Source: Coriaria nepalensis (taxonomy: Eukaryota; Streptophyta; Magnoliopsida; Cucurbitales; Coriariaceae). From it: DNA of 64,000 bases. Under the pieces are notes generated by a model. The model saw only the letters and a list, made by a program, of their open reading frames with translations. It was not told where the DNA came from and did not search any database. The translations under genes were made by a program, and so were the position numbers. Shown in pieces: positions 37,110 through 49,632 of this stretch (positions are counted from its first letter, which is position 1; each line of letters opens with the position of its first letter). The DNA lies in contig CP114500.1 in the NCBI GenBank assembly GCA_027186245.1, positions 940,001 through 1,004,000 of the forward strand. Direction: 5' to 3'.

Positions 37110-38056
37110 GTTATAAGTAGACGTTAATTGTCAACATTGTTGAAAGAGTTTGAAGGTAATGGCTTCGTCTTGTTCTCTCTGTATCTTCTCTATATCTCAG
37201 CTGACGATCGATAACGCTGCATTAATATTTCTGCTTTTTTTTTTTTTTATTATTTTTTTTAAGGGTTCAGCTTGTAATCTTGTGGGTGACAGATCGATCA
37301 ACTTCTTGCACGTTTTGTGAAAGAAAATGTGTTATTTGGACAGAACATGGAGAAGCTGAACTGGGTTTTCATGTTCTTTGTGGTCTGAATCATGACTTCA
37401 ACCGTCTTCTTCTTATCTGATACCGTATATGGGCCGTCAACTTCTGGTAATAAACCCTTCACCTCTTCGTCATGATCGATATTTACTGCATGCATATGCA
37501 AAAACAAAGATCATTCATTGCTAAGTATCAAACGTAGCTAAGTGGTGTAGATTTTTCCGATTCTTTCTTCGAAAGATGTGCATTTCAACCTTTCATTTTC
37601 TCCATTATAGTTACTGTATTTACACTAGTAGCTTGCTAGCTAGGGTGGTTTCGTTTTGTAATTATGTAATTTGGATCGTGATTAACTAACGCTGCATGTA
37701 TGTACTACTGCTATTACTGTAGATCAGTTTGAAAAGATCTTCAACCAGATTGCTGTAGCAAGTAATATACAGTCCTAGAAGCTGCAAGAAAGAGGTATAT
37801 ATACATTTTTTATTTATTTATTTATTTCATCTCCTCTTATTTTGTTTAGCTTAGACAGCAACTACACAAATTGAAAGACGGAGATCATAAAGATTATAAT
37901 GGGCTTGGGCCTTTTGATCCATCTCCTAGTACGTCGCTATGCTCCCCTGGACCCATCTATCATACTTATCCTGTCGGCCCATTCTTCCCTACCAATCCTC
38001 CAACGCCTCCTTCTCACCCTACGCAGGAGCTTCATGCAATCAATTCCTTAAATTAA
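37110..38056 (+). other. Possible small secreted proline-rich protein locus (weak)
   Basis: A TATA-like element (GGTTATAAGTAG, about 37110-37121) is followed by MEKLNWVFMFFVV (from 37347), then TGA, then IMTSTVFFLSDTVYGPSTS and a donor-like GTAATA. Ignoring the TGA, this would be a good signal peptide. A possible second exon starts at 37723 (DQFEKIFNQIAVASNIQ, then TAG). A last exon could start at 37859 and reads a Gly/Pro-rich tail (GLGPFDPSPSTSLCSPGPIY) to a stop at 38056. Phases of the second and third pieces do not agree. It may be a decayed secreted-peptide gene, or chance. No family recognised. Confidence 0.25.
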
Positions 38057-40767
38057 TTAAGTTAATTTGCTCTTACAACTTTGTCGAATGTTAAGCATAA
38101 AAATTTATGTAATACGTATCAGTGTTTCAATCTATTGCTATATACATTATGAGAATCAGTTGATTTAACTAGTAATAATTTAATTATAAAAAAAACCTCT
38201 GTAGTAATTAGTACTACACAGACACGTTTTCCTAAGACGGTGTCTGCATGGTGCATGCTTAGGCACTGTAGATCTGGTCGGTTGAACATCACCAGTGCAT
38301 TCATTTGTCGGCGTGCGAGAAGAAAATGGGAACCATGCATGCCAATTTCTGTACAGATGAGAGGAAAACAATGTTATTTATTATACTCTATTGGAAATTG
38401 GCGTAATTTGCATCATTAACTAGTCATTACATTTATTACATATCCAATGATCACCGCTAAACAGCAGCCTGAAAAACATGACATAAAACATTGGAAGAGT
38501 TGTACTAATCATTACGTCATGCCCATACAGTGTGCTAACTAGTACTGATAGTCTAATTCATACCCAAAAAAAAAAAAAAACTTTCCACTTTTTCTTTCAT
38601 TATCTGCTTGCCTTTTCCTGCTTTCCCGGTTTTGGTCAGTGGGAGGGACTATACTATCATAGTATCATGGCTGTTAAAGCAATGGGACTCACTCACACTG
38701 CAAATTATTAGTTAATTTTCTCTTCAAAAAGCTCTACGCAAGTCATTTTCAATGTGGGTTATCGTAATTAAATAATTAAGTAATTGATTAAGTAGGAGAT
38801 ATTACTTAATCAAGGTTAGTGACACTGATTGATGATGGATGCATGAAGTGTTTCTCAAGTCAATGGTGCTTTCTTGCTTCTTAACCGACCGTGACTAGAT
38901 CATACATTTAAGGTTAAGTGTTTGCTTCTTTTTTTTTCTCTTAATGCAATCTACATCTAGCTGTTAATTAATTTCGGTTCACAAATCGGTTAAAATTGCT
39001 GCAAGATTTAGTCAACGTCTCTGTCTAAATTCCTGTTTGGTAGACTTTCTCAGTTTGGTCGCAGACAGATCAAATTATAAAATATGTGACTCATTTTAGG
39101 ATTTTAATTTTATCTAATGTCATTGAAAGTGAAATGTTAAATCTTAGATTATGACTAAGAAGGCCCCCGTACCTTCTTAAAGTAACAGACCGGACAGATG
39201 ATCGGGCCTAATACATTGGGCCCGCCAAAAAAATGGGTGGGCCCATATAAGAGTTCACAGCTGAAAGAAAAAGGGGCCGACAGTCCAATAAATATAAGCT
39301 TAAATTGAAAAGGTAGGGGCTTATAAGATTAGTACGTTGCATTTGCAATAAAACAGCATGTGTTATTGTCCGTAAGTACCATGTCAATCCAGCTAATCTC
39401 CACATTAACAAATTTTACTTGTTGATTTTTTATACGATGGAAGCATCCATCATAAGGGGTGGAATTTTCTTTGCAGCTTTTACTTTTTGGCCAAATACTA
39501 TTTTTCTTCCTTCTCTCTTTTTCTTCCTCAAGCAAATCATCGTTGGCAATCCCTTTCTAGGTACTACTTAGTGCACTATTAGTTGGCTTTAGTAATATAT
39601 TCTCATATACGAGTATGAATGTTACTTAGGGTGGCTTAAGATTAACATAAAAGGTTAATTGGGATGCTACATGTCAAAGAAGAAGGTTCATTGTCCCTTT
39701 CACTTTTACAAATGGTTCGAGGTTTGTTAGCATTCTAGCTAATGAGTGATGATTACTTTTGCTAGTTATGTTAAAAAAATGATTGCAGTAAGGTGAGATT
39801 GTAACATACATGAAAGTAATCATAACAATAGACGAATGAGCTACCGAATTGATGTGCTTTGATGCCAAGCCGGAGTCATAAAAGTAGTTTGGCCAAAAAA
39901 AAAAAAAAACTCATAAAAGTAATGATTACCATATTCTTTGAGAACAAATGTAATTATCAGTTAATCTCTTTTTAATTTTGTTTTTAAATTTATCTTCTGA
40001 TCTTATATTTTTTCTTTTATTTAATAAATAATTTAAAAAGTTAAATTAACTAAATTTTAAGCCAAATTCAAAATATATTTATTAAACTAGTTAGGCCCCG
40101 ACTCAACCTTAAATAAAGAAAAATACGGCATGAATCGGACGATCCGTTTTAACAAACGAATAAGTGTCATGTCGTTAGTGTAACGTCTCTTCGAAGACAC
40201 AAACTTCGACATCATCGCTTTTGGCGTGTAAGGAAAGCCCTATTCTCTCCCCTGATAATACGAAATTACCCCCCTTTCCTATGACGTGTCCAACTCTCGG
40301 CACGAGTCTACATATTTATAATTTGGTACCAAGCCGCACGAGAATCGTTATCACTATTAACTACTTTTTATTTTTCCCGGTTTTTAAATAATAAATATTT
40401 TTCAGTTTATGAATAATATTTTTTTCCGAGTCCAAAGAGAGTGACTAGTACGACAGTTATGCTCCTAAATCTCGCCGGAACAACTTCCCTTAAGTCCCGC
40501 CCCCTCGCAATATTATTCGCCGGCGAACTTAACGGTCACTTTGCGATCGGATAATTTTCGCACTTAAAGAGCAACTACAGCTCCGAGACCTACTCTATTT
40601 CGACGAATTCACTCTTTGATTCTGTGTCTGTCATTTTTGGTAGCGGAATTTGAAGATTTGGCTTGCGTTAGTGGTGGAAAGGTTTGTGTTGCTTCAAAAT
40701 TAGGGTTACAGAATTCAGAAGATTGGTGTTGAATAATGCATAGGAAATTCGTTTTGGAATGCGAACA
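38057..40767. other. Intergenic and QWRF upstream region
   Basis: AT-rich, with short A-runs (38565-38580, 39894-39910) and a small inverted pair GGGCCC around 39219-39245. The last few hundred bases upstream of 40768 are probably the QWRF leader. No gene recognised. Confidence 0.45.
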
Positions 40768-43700
40768 ATGGTGGCTGCAGTGTCTACGACGTTGAATCCA
40801 AAAACCGCGGTTCAAAGGGACCTCATCCTCAGAACACTACTCGGCCGCCACTTTTACCCTCCGACCCCGACATTGCCCTCGTTACACGGTGGACCAAATC
40901 TAAAGAAGTCACTTCTCGTTACACGTCTTCTTTAACCACCTCCTCCTCATCGTCTTCTTCCTCTACTTCTGTTTCAGTTTCGAGAAGGTGTCCGTCGCCT
41001 TTGGTTTCAAGAACGGTTACTTCAACAACTGCGGTGACGCCTATGCCATCCGCAAATAAGCGGTCGCTGTCTGTGGAGCGTAGGCGAGTAGGGACTCCTC
41101 GGCCGAATTCTTTGGATTTTAGAAATGGAAATGGCGGTGGAGGTGGAGTCGAGATGTCTGCGGCTCAGAAGCTCCTACTAACTTCAACCAGAAGCTTATC
41201 GGTTTCGTTCCAGGGTGAGTCCTATGCTTTGCGAGTTAGTAAGGCAAAGCCAGCTCCATCTCCTGCGGTTAGAAAGGGAACACCAGAGCGGAGGAAGGCA
41301 TCAACGCCGGCGAGAGGAGGTGGAGCTGCGGATCATCAGATGGAGAATTCAAAGCCAGTCATCGATCAACAACGGTGGCCAGGAAGGTTGAGGCAAGCAA
41401 ATTGCATGAGTAGAAGTTTCGATTTAACGGACGAGAGTAAGAACGTATGCAGGGGATCTGGAAATGTGGTTAGGTCACTGCAAAATTCCATGGTCGATAG
41501 TGGTAGTGCTTCAGTTGATTCAAGATTTAGCTCGAATTTTGGCTGCAACGAGCTAGTGACGGTGGCTGATGCTGAGGGAAATTCCGGTACTGGTTCTGAT
41601 ATCCAGTCTGACCGTCTTGCCTCTGATTCTGAAAGTGTTTCTTCTGGTAGTAATTCTGAAGCGCAGGATTGTGGTCATGGCCATGGCACTGTGAAGGGGC
41701 CCCGCAGAATTGTGGTGCCAGCAAGGTTTTGGCAGGAGACTAATAAAAGATTGCGCCGCCCTCCCGAGCCAGGATCACCATCTTCTAAAAATGTTGGAAC
41801 AAAAAGCTTAGCTCCATCTTCTAAACTTATTGTTCCTAAGAAGTTCGCAACTGATAGTCCAGTATCATCTCCTCGGGGAGTACTAGATAGTAGGGGGCCA
41901 TCTCCTATCCGTGGTCCGGTTATGGCTTCATCGCCAAGCCGGCTATCAACATCATGCATGTCATCATCACCTTCCAGAGGAATGAGTCCATCTAGGGCGA
42001 GGAATGCAACGGTAAATTCACTTAGCAGTAATGGGAGCAGTACACCGTCCATTTTGAACTTTGCTAACGATATAAGAAGGGGGAAGATTGGGGAGACCCA
42101 GATTGTCGATGCACATCTGTTGAGGCTCTTATATAATCGGCTTTTACAATGGCGTTTTGTTAATGCTAGAGCTGATGCCGCCCTTTCTGCCCAGAGGTTG
42201 AATGCTGAGGTGAGTTTACTTGACATTAAAGTATTCATGTTAAGTTTTGTATTTTAACTGATGTTTTGCTGATCATTATAGTTAGGGGTCTTGATATCTG
42301 ATTGGCCTTTTATTGACAAATATCCATATATTTTTTAATTACATTCAGTTTACTCTTTTATAGTTGATTGAATTTGTTTGTTAACTCCAAGTGGACATTC
42401 CGATTGATAATTTTTATGGCAATGATCGGGAGCTTGAGTTTGTGAATAATTTAGTTCTACAGTACTGTGTGTAAACCTGAAACTTATGGGGTGTTTCCTA
42501 ATTACTCCACCTAAGGGAATATGTGTGGCGTTCCTATGTTCTAACTTCTAGAAGTACACGAGAGGAAATACTTGACTTGTCGTGAAATATCATGGAACAG
42601 GCAATAATCACTAGAAAAGAAGAAATGTAATAGATTAATGGATTCTGCTTGCTCGCTTGCTCGCTTGCTCGGTGATTAGTTTAGAGGCCAATTGGTGTGT
42701 TTCTTTGTTATGTATACGACAATTTTGGAAAATATTGGGTGTATTATCCAAGTCAGAAATTAGACAGGAGGTTAACATAGGAAAGAGTTAGACTGCAAAA
42801 ATTGTAGGAAGTAAGGACTCATACTTCAGTGTTGGGTCTGGACTGCATTGTCATTAATTGATTTCCTGGACTGCAATGTCATTAAGTGTGAAATACTATT
42901 AAATTTTTCTGTATGCCAAGATACTTTGAGCCTCTCAAGAGAACCCATATGGATATATCATAAAAAAAGTTATAACTGCTAATATCAAGTTATGCTTTAT
43001 GTACAGTTGAAAAGAAGAGAGGGATAAAAACAGTTCTACCCAGCCCTTAGACTAGCTTTTCTATCTGACATTTTATACTTTTTTTTCTTTTAAATGGTTT
43101 TGGGTGCATGTTTCTCAGCTGTTTCTTGATAATTGTGTGTTGGGTTACTTTGCACAATAAAAGCTTCTGATAGATTGTTCTTTTAGTCTATATATCTCCC
43201 ACACTTGAGCTGTATTCCATATTTTCATAAAACTTTCTAGACTTTGCATTTTATTTGATTAACATTATCTAACTGTAAAAGTCATTATCTAAATGTTTAT
43301 CTTTGTATCAGAGAAGCCTGTATAATGCATGGATAAGTACCTTGAAACTCCGTGAATCTGTCAGAGCCAAAAGATACGAGTTTCAATTACTGAAGCAAAA
43401 ATCGAAGCTAACTTCCATCCTCAAGTGGCAAGTATGATTTTCAACCACATTCTTCATTTCCATGAAATCTTTACTTGGAATCTACTCTACTATCTGTTTT
43501 ACAAGTGCAGATGATATATTTGGAAGAATGTGATCTCTTTGATCACGACTTCTCCATTTCCTTGTCCGGTGTAACAGAAGCCTTGAGGGCTAGTACCCTC
43601 CGCCTTCCAGTTATCGGTGGAGCAAAGGTGAGTGAGTTAATGAGTGTGCTTATATGTTTGTGTTTCATCTGTCTGGCATTGGTTTTAATCGTTCTTTCTG

Positions 43701-44650
43701 ATTACAGGCGGATATACGAAATATTAAAGATGCTATCCATTCAGCTGTTGATGTAACGCAGGCTTTGGCATCTTCAATAGGGTTACTGCTATCAAAGGTG
43801 GTCCCCTCCTCCTTATCCAACTCTTTGGGCTTGTCTTATGGGTTTTTAAAAGTTTTTATAGTACTCTGGGAGTAGATACTCCCAAGGGTGGTGATGTGAG
43901 CTACATCATCACAGATGGATGACATGGCTCCATCTCCACCGCTGTGAGTAAATACTCCCAGTGTACCCCAAAATGCCTCGTGGGTTTTTTACATTCTGTG
44001 TTATTTATACTGGATTACAGAGATGAGACCATTTGAACAATGTTAAAATTTTTTACCACTTTATTTTTATTTGTACCATTACATGCTCGAGTATCCAATT
44101 CTCGTTTTGCATGCTTCTGCAATTTTAAACTGAGTTAGCCCCACGTTTTCAGTATTTTCCCATACTCTTAAACTGATCTGTTTTTTTCTTTTTTTGTTTT
44201 TTTGTTTTTTTATTTTTTTATTTTTTCTTTTTCTTTCTTTTTTTTTTTCCTGCCAAATCTTTAACTGATATGCTTTCCTTGTACAAAACATAGCGTAAAT
44301 TCCCTCTATGGTTTCTCCCTTATTTCCAAAAGCATTTTCTGTTGATAGGTGGAAGTTGTGAATTCCTTGGTGCAAGAACTCGCAGATGTCAGTGCTAAAG
44401 AGCGTGGTTTACTTGACCATGTCAAAGATCACTCGTCTACAATTGCAGCCATGCAGGTACTTTTTTCTGGCTCCTATTTCAACTCATTGCTATCAAGCTA
44501 TGGAGATGAAACCTCCCTCCTTTTTTTGGAAAGTGAAAAAAAGAGGAAGGTTTCATCTCCCTCCTTCCCTCTTCTAAAATATATTTTTGGCAGGTTAAGG
44601 AATGTAGCCATAGAGCACATAGGATTCAAAATGTGAACCTTCAAGCCTGA
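40768..44650 (+). CDS. QWRF motif protein (QWRF2-like, microtubule-associated) with N-terminal frameshift
   Basis: Six exons: 40768-42209, 43312-43431, 43511-43627, 43708-43797, 44349-44456 and 44594-44650. The body (about 644 residues) has Ser-rich basic N-terminal blocks (NKRSLSVERRRVGTPRPNSL), the signature LLQWRFVNARAD near residue 460, then a helical C-terminal domain (RSLYNAWISTLKLRESV, MIYLEECDLFDHDFS, and ending VKECSHRAHRIQ). QWRF/AUG8-family proteins bind microtubules, some as subunits of augmin. The conserved start MVAAVSTTLNPKTAVQ (40768) is in a different frame from the rest: the family-like continuation GPHPQNTTRPPLLPSDPD begins at GGA 40818, one base out, just after an AAAGGG run. 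An upstream stop at 40734 and no ATG before about 41044 mean the main frame has no good start of its own. Either a real 1-nt indel or a sequence error. Confidence 0.85.
43861..43966. mobile_element. Palindromic fold-back element in QWRF intron 4
   Basis: GTACTCTGGGAGTAGATACTC at the left end and its near reverse complement (ATACTCCCAGTGTAC) at the right end form arms of about 50 bases with mismatches. The whole is about 106 bases with almost no loop. Likely a very short MITE. Confidence 0.6.
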
Positions 44651-44995
44651 GCGAAAACGTAGAAAGCTTATACCCTATCAATTGCAAACTTTATATGTAG
44701 CTAACAACAGCAGCAGCAGGAGCACCGCATTACTAAGTGACCTTTTCTTTCTTGACAAGAATGAATATCAAAGAACATGATTCTAAATGACTGGTTGTGG
44801 CTTTTGCCAAAGCGGAAGCAGATTGCTGATTGGTTAGGTAGAAAATTAACACTAAAATGTGATCCTGTGTTCGATTTTATTCTGGTGCTTTCTTTATAGG
44901 TCGTGAATGTATTCTTTGTTCTTGTTCTTGTAAATGTGTTATGATGTGTTCTTTCTATTCAATTGTATTTAGTTTTATCGAAGTGTTTCAGCTGT

Positions 44996-45045
<50 letters not shown>

Positions 45046-46348
45046 CATAGATATATATGTGGAGACAGCCAGTATAGAAAATAAGGCAAGAGCGGTCAAA
45101 GCTTTCAACACGCCTGTTTGACAACTATTTCTCGAATGAAATTGTGGTGGAGGTCGGATTTTTCTTCAGTTTGCCGCGAGCAATGGTAATCCAATGAATG
45201 TGTTGGTGGGGTCCACCACACGTGCCATGCGATGCGACGAAGCGAATGGATTGGAAGTCCTCTCCTCTCCCCCCCAGGCCCACACTGCCCGTTCTAAACT
45301 ATTTGAAAATTTCTTATTCCTTACCTCATCTCGCATCCTCCTCCTATTAGAATGGATGGTGATGCCTCCTTGGAATCCACATCCAATGGAGGAGGATTGC
45401 GACTGTGCAGGAAGCTTTCGTGGACCGCACTATTATTTATATCATTAATCATTATTCAATAACAGGGACCCACGTAAGAAGTCATCTTCTCAAATCGATG
45501 CTTAATCTAAATATACATCATTGCAATTCCACGATTCCAGATTGAACACGCATGCATTTAAGAACCTCTCTTATCGGCTAGTTAGGTTTCGAATTCTCAT
45601 TATATACGTGCTTAAGTCCTAATTATTAATTACCTTCGAATTTAGTGCTCACTTATTATTAATTAAAGTCCACGTACTTCAGTCGTATGATGTACTATTT
45701 TATTACACTAGGTCAGATAATTCGGACATGCATGTAAAACACCGGACATTGCTAAGGATTAATTATTGTTGATTCATGGAAACGTTTATCATGCGCTACT
45801 ACTACAGTATTGGTTACGAGTAGTTTGTTCGTGGTTTTAGATTACGGCGTACGTACGGTCCAAACCGATCCGGATATAATTTTTTGATATATTATTTATT
45901 TTATGAAATTAAATAATTTATTTATTCAATATTAATAGTAGATCTGAATTGGTTGGACCATACAATCCGAATGGAATCTAAATTATTTATTTGTTTGTTT
46001 GTCTGTAAATTTTCTTACAGCAGAGAACTGTCACTCGCAAAAACCCAGGTGAAGATGTAGGGGCAAGACAAAAGATTCATGCAACCTGACAAAATGAAAC
46101 TCTTGCCTCTTGTTTTGAATCTGACAATCACACGTCATCAATACTCATGTAAAATAGTATTCTTCTAATAATAATATCTAAATTATTAGAAAACTAGTAA
46201 GGGGGGAATATTTACCGGAAATTGTTTAAATACTCGCCGGAGTGAATTCCGGCATATAGGAAAGTAAGATGCTCTCTAGTCTGTTCACTATTATCTATCT
46301 CTTCGAACTGTTATTCACCTAAACTCTCCCTCCTCTCTCCAATCTTTT
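44651..46348. other. Intergenic between convergent QWRF and LBD genes
   Basis: Holds a CT/TA microsatellite. Otherwise AT-rich. The 84-codon open frame at 45194-45448 has no domain and is not called. Confidence 0.45.
44999..45044. repeat. (CT)n(AT)n compound microsatellite
   Basis: About 32 bases of CT followed by 14 bases of AT. Confidence 0.9.
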
Positions 46349-47105
46349 TCAGACAAACAAATTCAGAAGCTTGCGCTCCTTAAACTGGCCGATTGTATCT
46401 CCGCTTCCAAAGCTCGTCGTCGCCGAGTCATCGGAAGAGCACAGACCTGAAAAATTATTTTCCATTCGCCGCTTCTCCACCGGAAGGCTCCGACGTTCTC
46501 TGCCGAATCCGCTCTTAGCTGAAACTCTTCCAGAAATGGAAATATCAAGATCCAAAGGCTGATCGTATCTCTCATTTCTAACGGACGGTCCACTTGGATA
46601 GCACAGATTCCGTCCCATGCAGCTACTCGTCGATTCGTCCAAGTTCGGCGTCTTCCAATTAGATCCGGTGCCAAGAGATATCGGTCGAATAACACCGCCG
46701 TTGAGCACCGTCTCCACAGCAGCTTCACACACTTGCCACTTCCCGCTCCATACTAGTCCTAGTGCTCCGCTCACCGGATTCACCGTCCGCCCACACGCTT
46801 CAAATAATAGAGATTGGAACAGAGCTGAAAAAACAAAATAATTACAAACATTTAGAAATAAAAAGAAAAAAAGAAAAAACAATATAGTAGGTATATACGT
46901 ATATATCCAAATATATAGCACCTTGTCGTTGATGGTTGGGCACGACGGAGATGAATGATAAGAGGTCGCTGCGCCCAAAGAACTTGGCGAGGAACAAGGT
47001 GGCGTTGCCCTGAGCTTCAGAGGAATCGATCCAGCGAAGGCAGGACCTGAGAATACAGGTCTCACTGCATCCTTTACGGAGAACTCTGCATCCGCTGCAA
47101 CTCAT
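46349..47105 (-). CDS. LOB-domain transcription factor, class II (LBD37/38/39-like)
   Basis: Two exons: 47105-46922 and 46824-46349, phase 1 join, 219 residues. The start MSCSGCRVLRKGCSETC holds the LOB zinc-finger-like motif C-x2-C-x6-C-x3-C (Cys3, 6, 13, 17). A GAS-block region follows (FLAKFFGRSDLLSFI), then ALFQSLLFEACGRTVNPVSG, which is typical of class II LBDs; the class I leucine zipper is absent. The sequence is closest by eye to LBD37/38/39, which in Arabidopsis are nitrate-induced repressors of anthocyanin and nitrogen-response genes. The C-terminal half is Ser-rich and variable, as usual. I chose the ATG giving MSCSGC; an upstream GTG frame is not a start. Function by similarity only. 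Confidence 0.94.
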
Positions 47106-47814
47106 GATCTCCACCGTCTGATTTATCTGTAATTTTTGTTTGATCGAGCTGGTTATGTCGCGATATTTACTTAGTTTGGAAGCAACGCTCCAGATTGAGA
47201 GAGAAAGAGAGATAAGTAGAGTAGACTGCTTGAGTTAAGTGATGGTTTGAATTGTGGGATGGTAATGGAAGTAGGTTAGGGGGAGTTAAAAACAGATGGA
47301 AGTGATGTATATTATATATGGTGGTTTTAGCTAGAGTTGAGTTAAAAAGTAACTCTGGTTGAGTTAATTAAAAAAAAAAAAGGTTTAAATATTGACCCTA
47401 GACGCTAGACCTTTTTCGGGTTCTGTGGGTACGAGGCGAGGGAAGGGACTAGGAAGATGGTGGGGGCCCAAAGAGACTACGCGAGTTACGTTTTTTCGCA
47501 GGGGAGGGGAATATTCTCCAAACTCTGGGCAAGTGCGGCTCCGTGTTTCCGCTTCTCTTTGTTCTTTCATCTCCACCATTAAAAATCCTTTCTTGTTTTT
47601 TCTTTGTAAATCAACGTACGGGTTTTAATTTTTATGCGAAGTTGAGCGCTTGCAAGATTACGTGTATATGTGTATAAAGATTGGTCTTAATTATATTTTT
47701 TTTCACTCTACAATCAAATATCTTCATATCATATCAATGTATTTGTCTATAAATTACAATCACATCGGTATTGATTCAATGTATTTAAGATATCACTTGC
47801 AAAAAAGGACGTGT

Positions 47815-48300
47815 CGCAACTCGCATGTGGGTTCATAACTTCATAGTCTTGTTGAAGAACACATTTCAACTGTTTTGTAACGGTCGTATATGTATATGAT
47901 AAGGTTGTTGCATGTGGATTCATATGTCTTGTTGAAGAATACATTTCACTTATTTTGTAAAGGTCTTATATGTGTACAACGTTTCAGACATTACGTAAAA
48001 TAAGGTTTGTTGCATGTGGATTCATATAACTGTTGAATAACACATTTCACTTGTTATGTAACGGTTGTATATGTGTACAATGTTCGTGACATTACTTAAA
48101 ATAAGGTCGTTGCATGTGGATTCATATGTCTGTTGAATAACACATTTCACTTGTTTTGTAACGGTCGTATATGTGTTCACCGTTTCTGATATTACGTACA
48201 ATAAGGTTGTCGCATATGCATGGGTTCATATAACTCGTTAAAGAACACACTTCACAAATTTTGTAACGGTCGTATACGTGTATAACACTTCTTACATTAC
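47815..48300. repeat. About 100-bp minisatellite, five units
   Basis: GCATGTGG-like words recur at 47823, 47910, 48012, 48112 and 48212, each followed by TTCATA, a GTTGAA.AACACATTTCAC-like word and TTTTGTAACGGTCGTATA. Units differ by substitutions and small indels; the first spacing is 87, the rest 100-102. Confidence 0.85.
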
Positions 48301-48426
48301 GAAGCATCTAATAATAATAAAAAGGTGTAAGATGGACGTAAATTGTAATTACATAATTTCTTTACTGGTAACACTTATAAAAACTCTTATCAAAATTTCA
48401 GAAAAAAAAAAGGATTAAAATGCAAT

Positions 48427-48453
48427 AAGGTAGGTAGGTAGGTAGGTAGGTAG
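48427..48453. repeat. (GGTA)n microsatellite
   Basis: About six GGTA/GTAG units. Confidence 0.9.
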
Positions 48454-48645
48454 CTATTATTGTTTGGTTAGTTAAGGAAAGAATTCAGTTGGTAGTGGAT
48501 TCCAGCCTGTTTGGTGGGTGCTAATTAGAATTGTAATTTGCGTGAAAATGCAATTATATTAATTACTGCCACGTACTTATTACAATTAATCTTTATCTAA
48601 TTACAAGCATCAAACGAAACCAGATATGTTATGTTCTTGTTTTTC

Positions 48646-48675
48646 CTCTCCCCTCCCCTCCCCTCCCCTCCCCTC
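48646..48675. repeat. (CCCCT)n microsatellite
   Basis: About six CTCCC units in a pyrimidine tract; purine-rich on the other strand, so could adopt unusual structure. Confidence 0.85.
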
Positions 48676-49632
48676 GTAGGTAAGTTAATAGGGGAGTTGT
48701 AATTTGATCTATTTTATCATTTTATGTGAATTAATAGAAAGTTGAAACCAAAAAATCATCATTCAATAGGGGTACTTTTGTAATTTCAATACTATTGCTG
48801 TTAAGATAGTATTCTTAAATAATAAATGAGTGATTTCCAGATTATGTTATGTGGACCCTACATTTAATTGAAAATCTATATAATCAATCAATTGCTGTTG
48901 ATTCCTTAATAATTTACCCGCCAATATTTGCATTCACAATTCACAAAGAAAAGCCATATTCCTTTCGTTTTAGGGCCCATGTAAGCCCGTGTTGATTATA
49001 GGCCTATTCGTCCCAGCCTGCATTCATTATTGGGCCGTAGATCAAAGAGCCCAAGTAAGTAAGGCCCTTACCATGTGCTCCAGCACGTGGACTGAAACTG
49101 GAAATAGCACCGCACCTAATCGACCAATCTCATCATGATTACGGATATCTCTCTCTATCTCTCCACCAATCTCATGTCTAAATTACATGGAAAAAGTTAC
49201 TCCGTGTGTAAGTAAGCTAATGACATAATCATGTCATGGAACAAAACATAAACTAACTCTAGCCTCTGACTTGCACTTTCCTTCGAAAACGATATGAACC
49301 GCTTATCGATAATACCAACTTATTTCCAAAATTGCCCTCCCACAGAAAAAGAACAGATCACACCGAGTACATACATACTAGATCAGCTGTTCGGCTGTGT
49401 ACGTGTATACATACATGATTGTGGTCAGAAATTCTGCGATCATAAACCCAGTACTGTCACTGATGCACACGTGGAATATAATTTAAATACAAGTTTATCT
49501 TATGGCTGTGAATTTACTTCAAACTCCCAACATAGTACAAATAATGACACCTTAACTGTCGCCTCGCTTCCCGATTAGTTGGCCGACAATCTAAGAAATC
49601 ATTGGACTATTAGCTATTTAATCCCATTCAAT

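Noticed and set aside
48427..48675. GGTA and CTCCC tracts as telomere-like or CRISPR-like repeats
   Set aside because: They are simple microsatellites with no spacers and no telomere motif (TTTAGGG).
49294..49578. 94-codon open frame in the LBD-ZAT10 gap
   Set aside because: No signal peptide, domain or codon-use support; surrounding DNA is repeat-rich and AT-rich.
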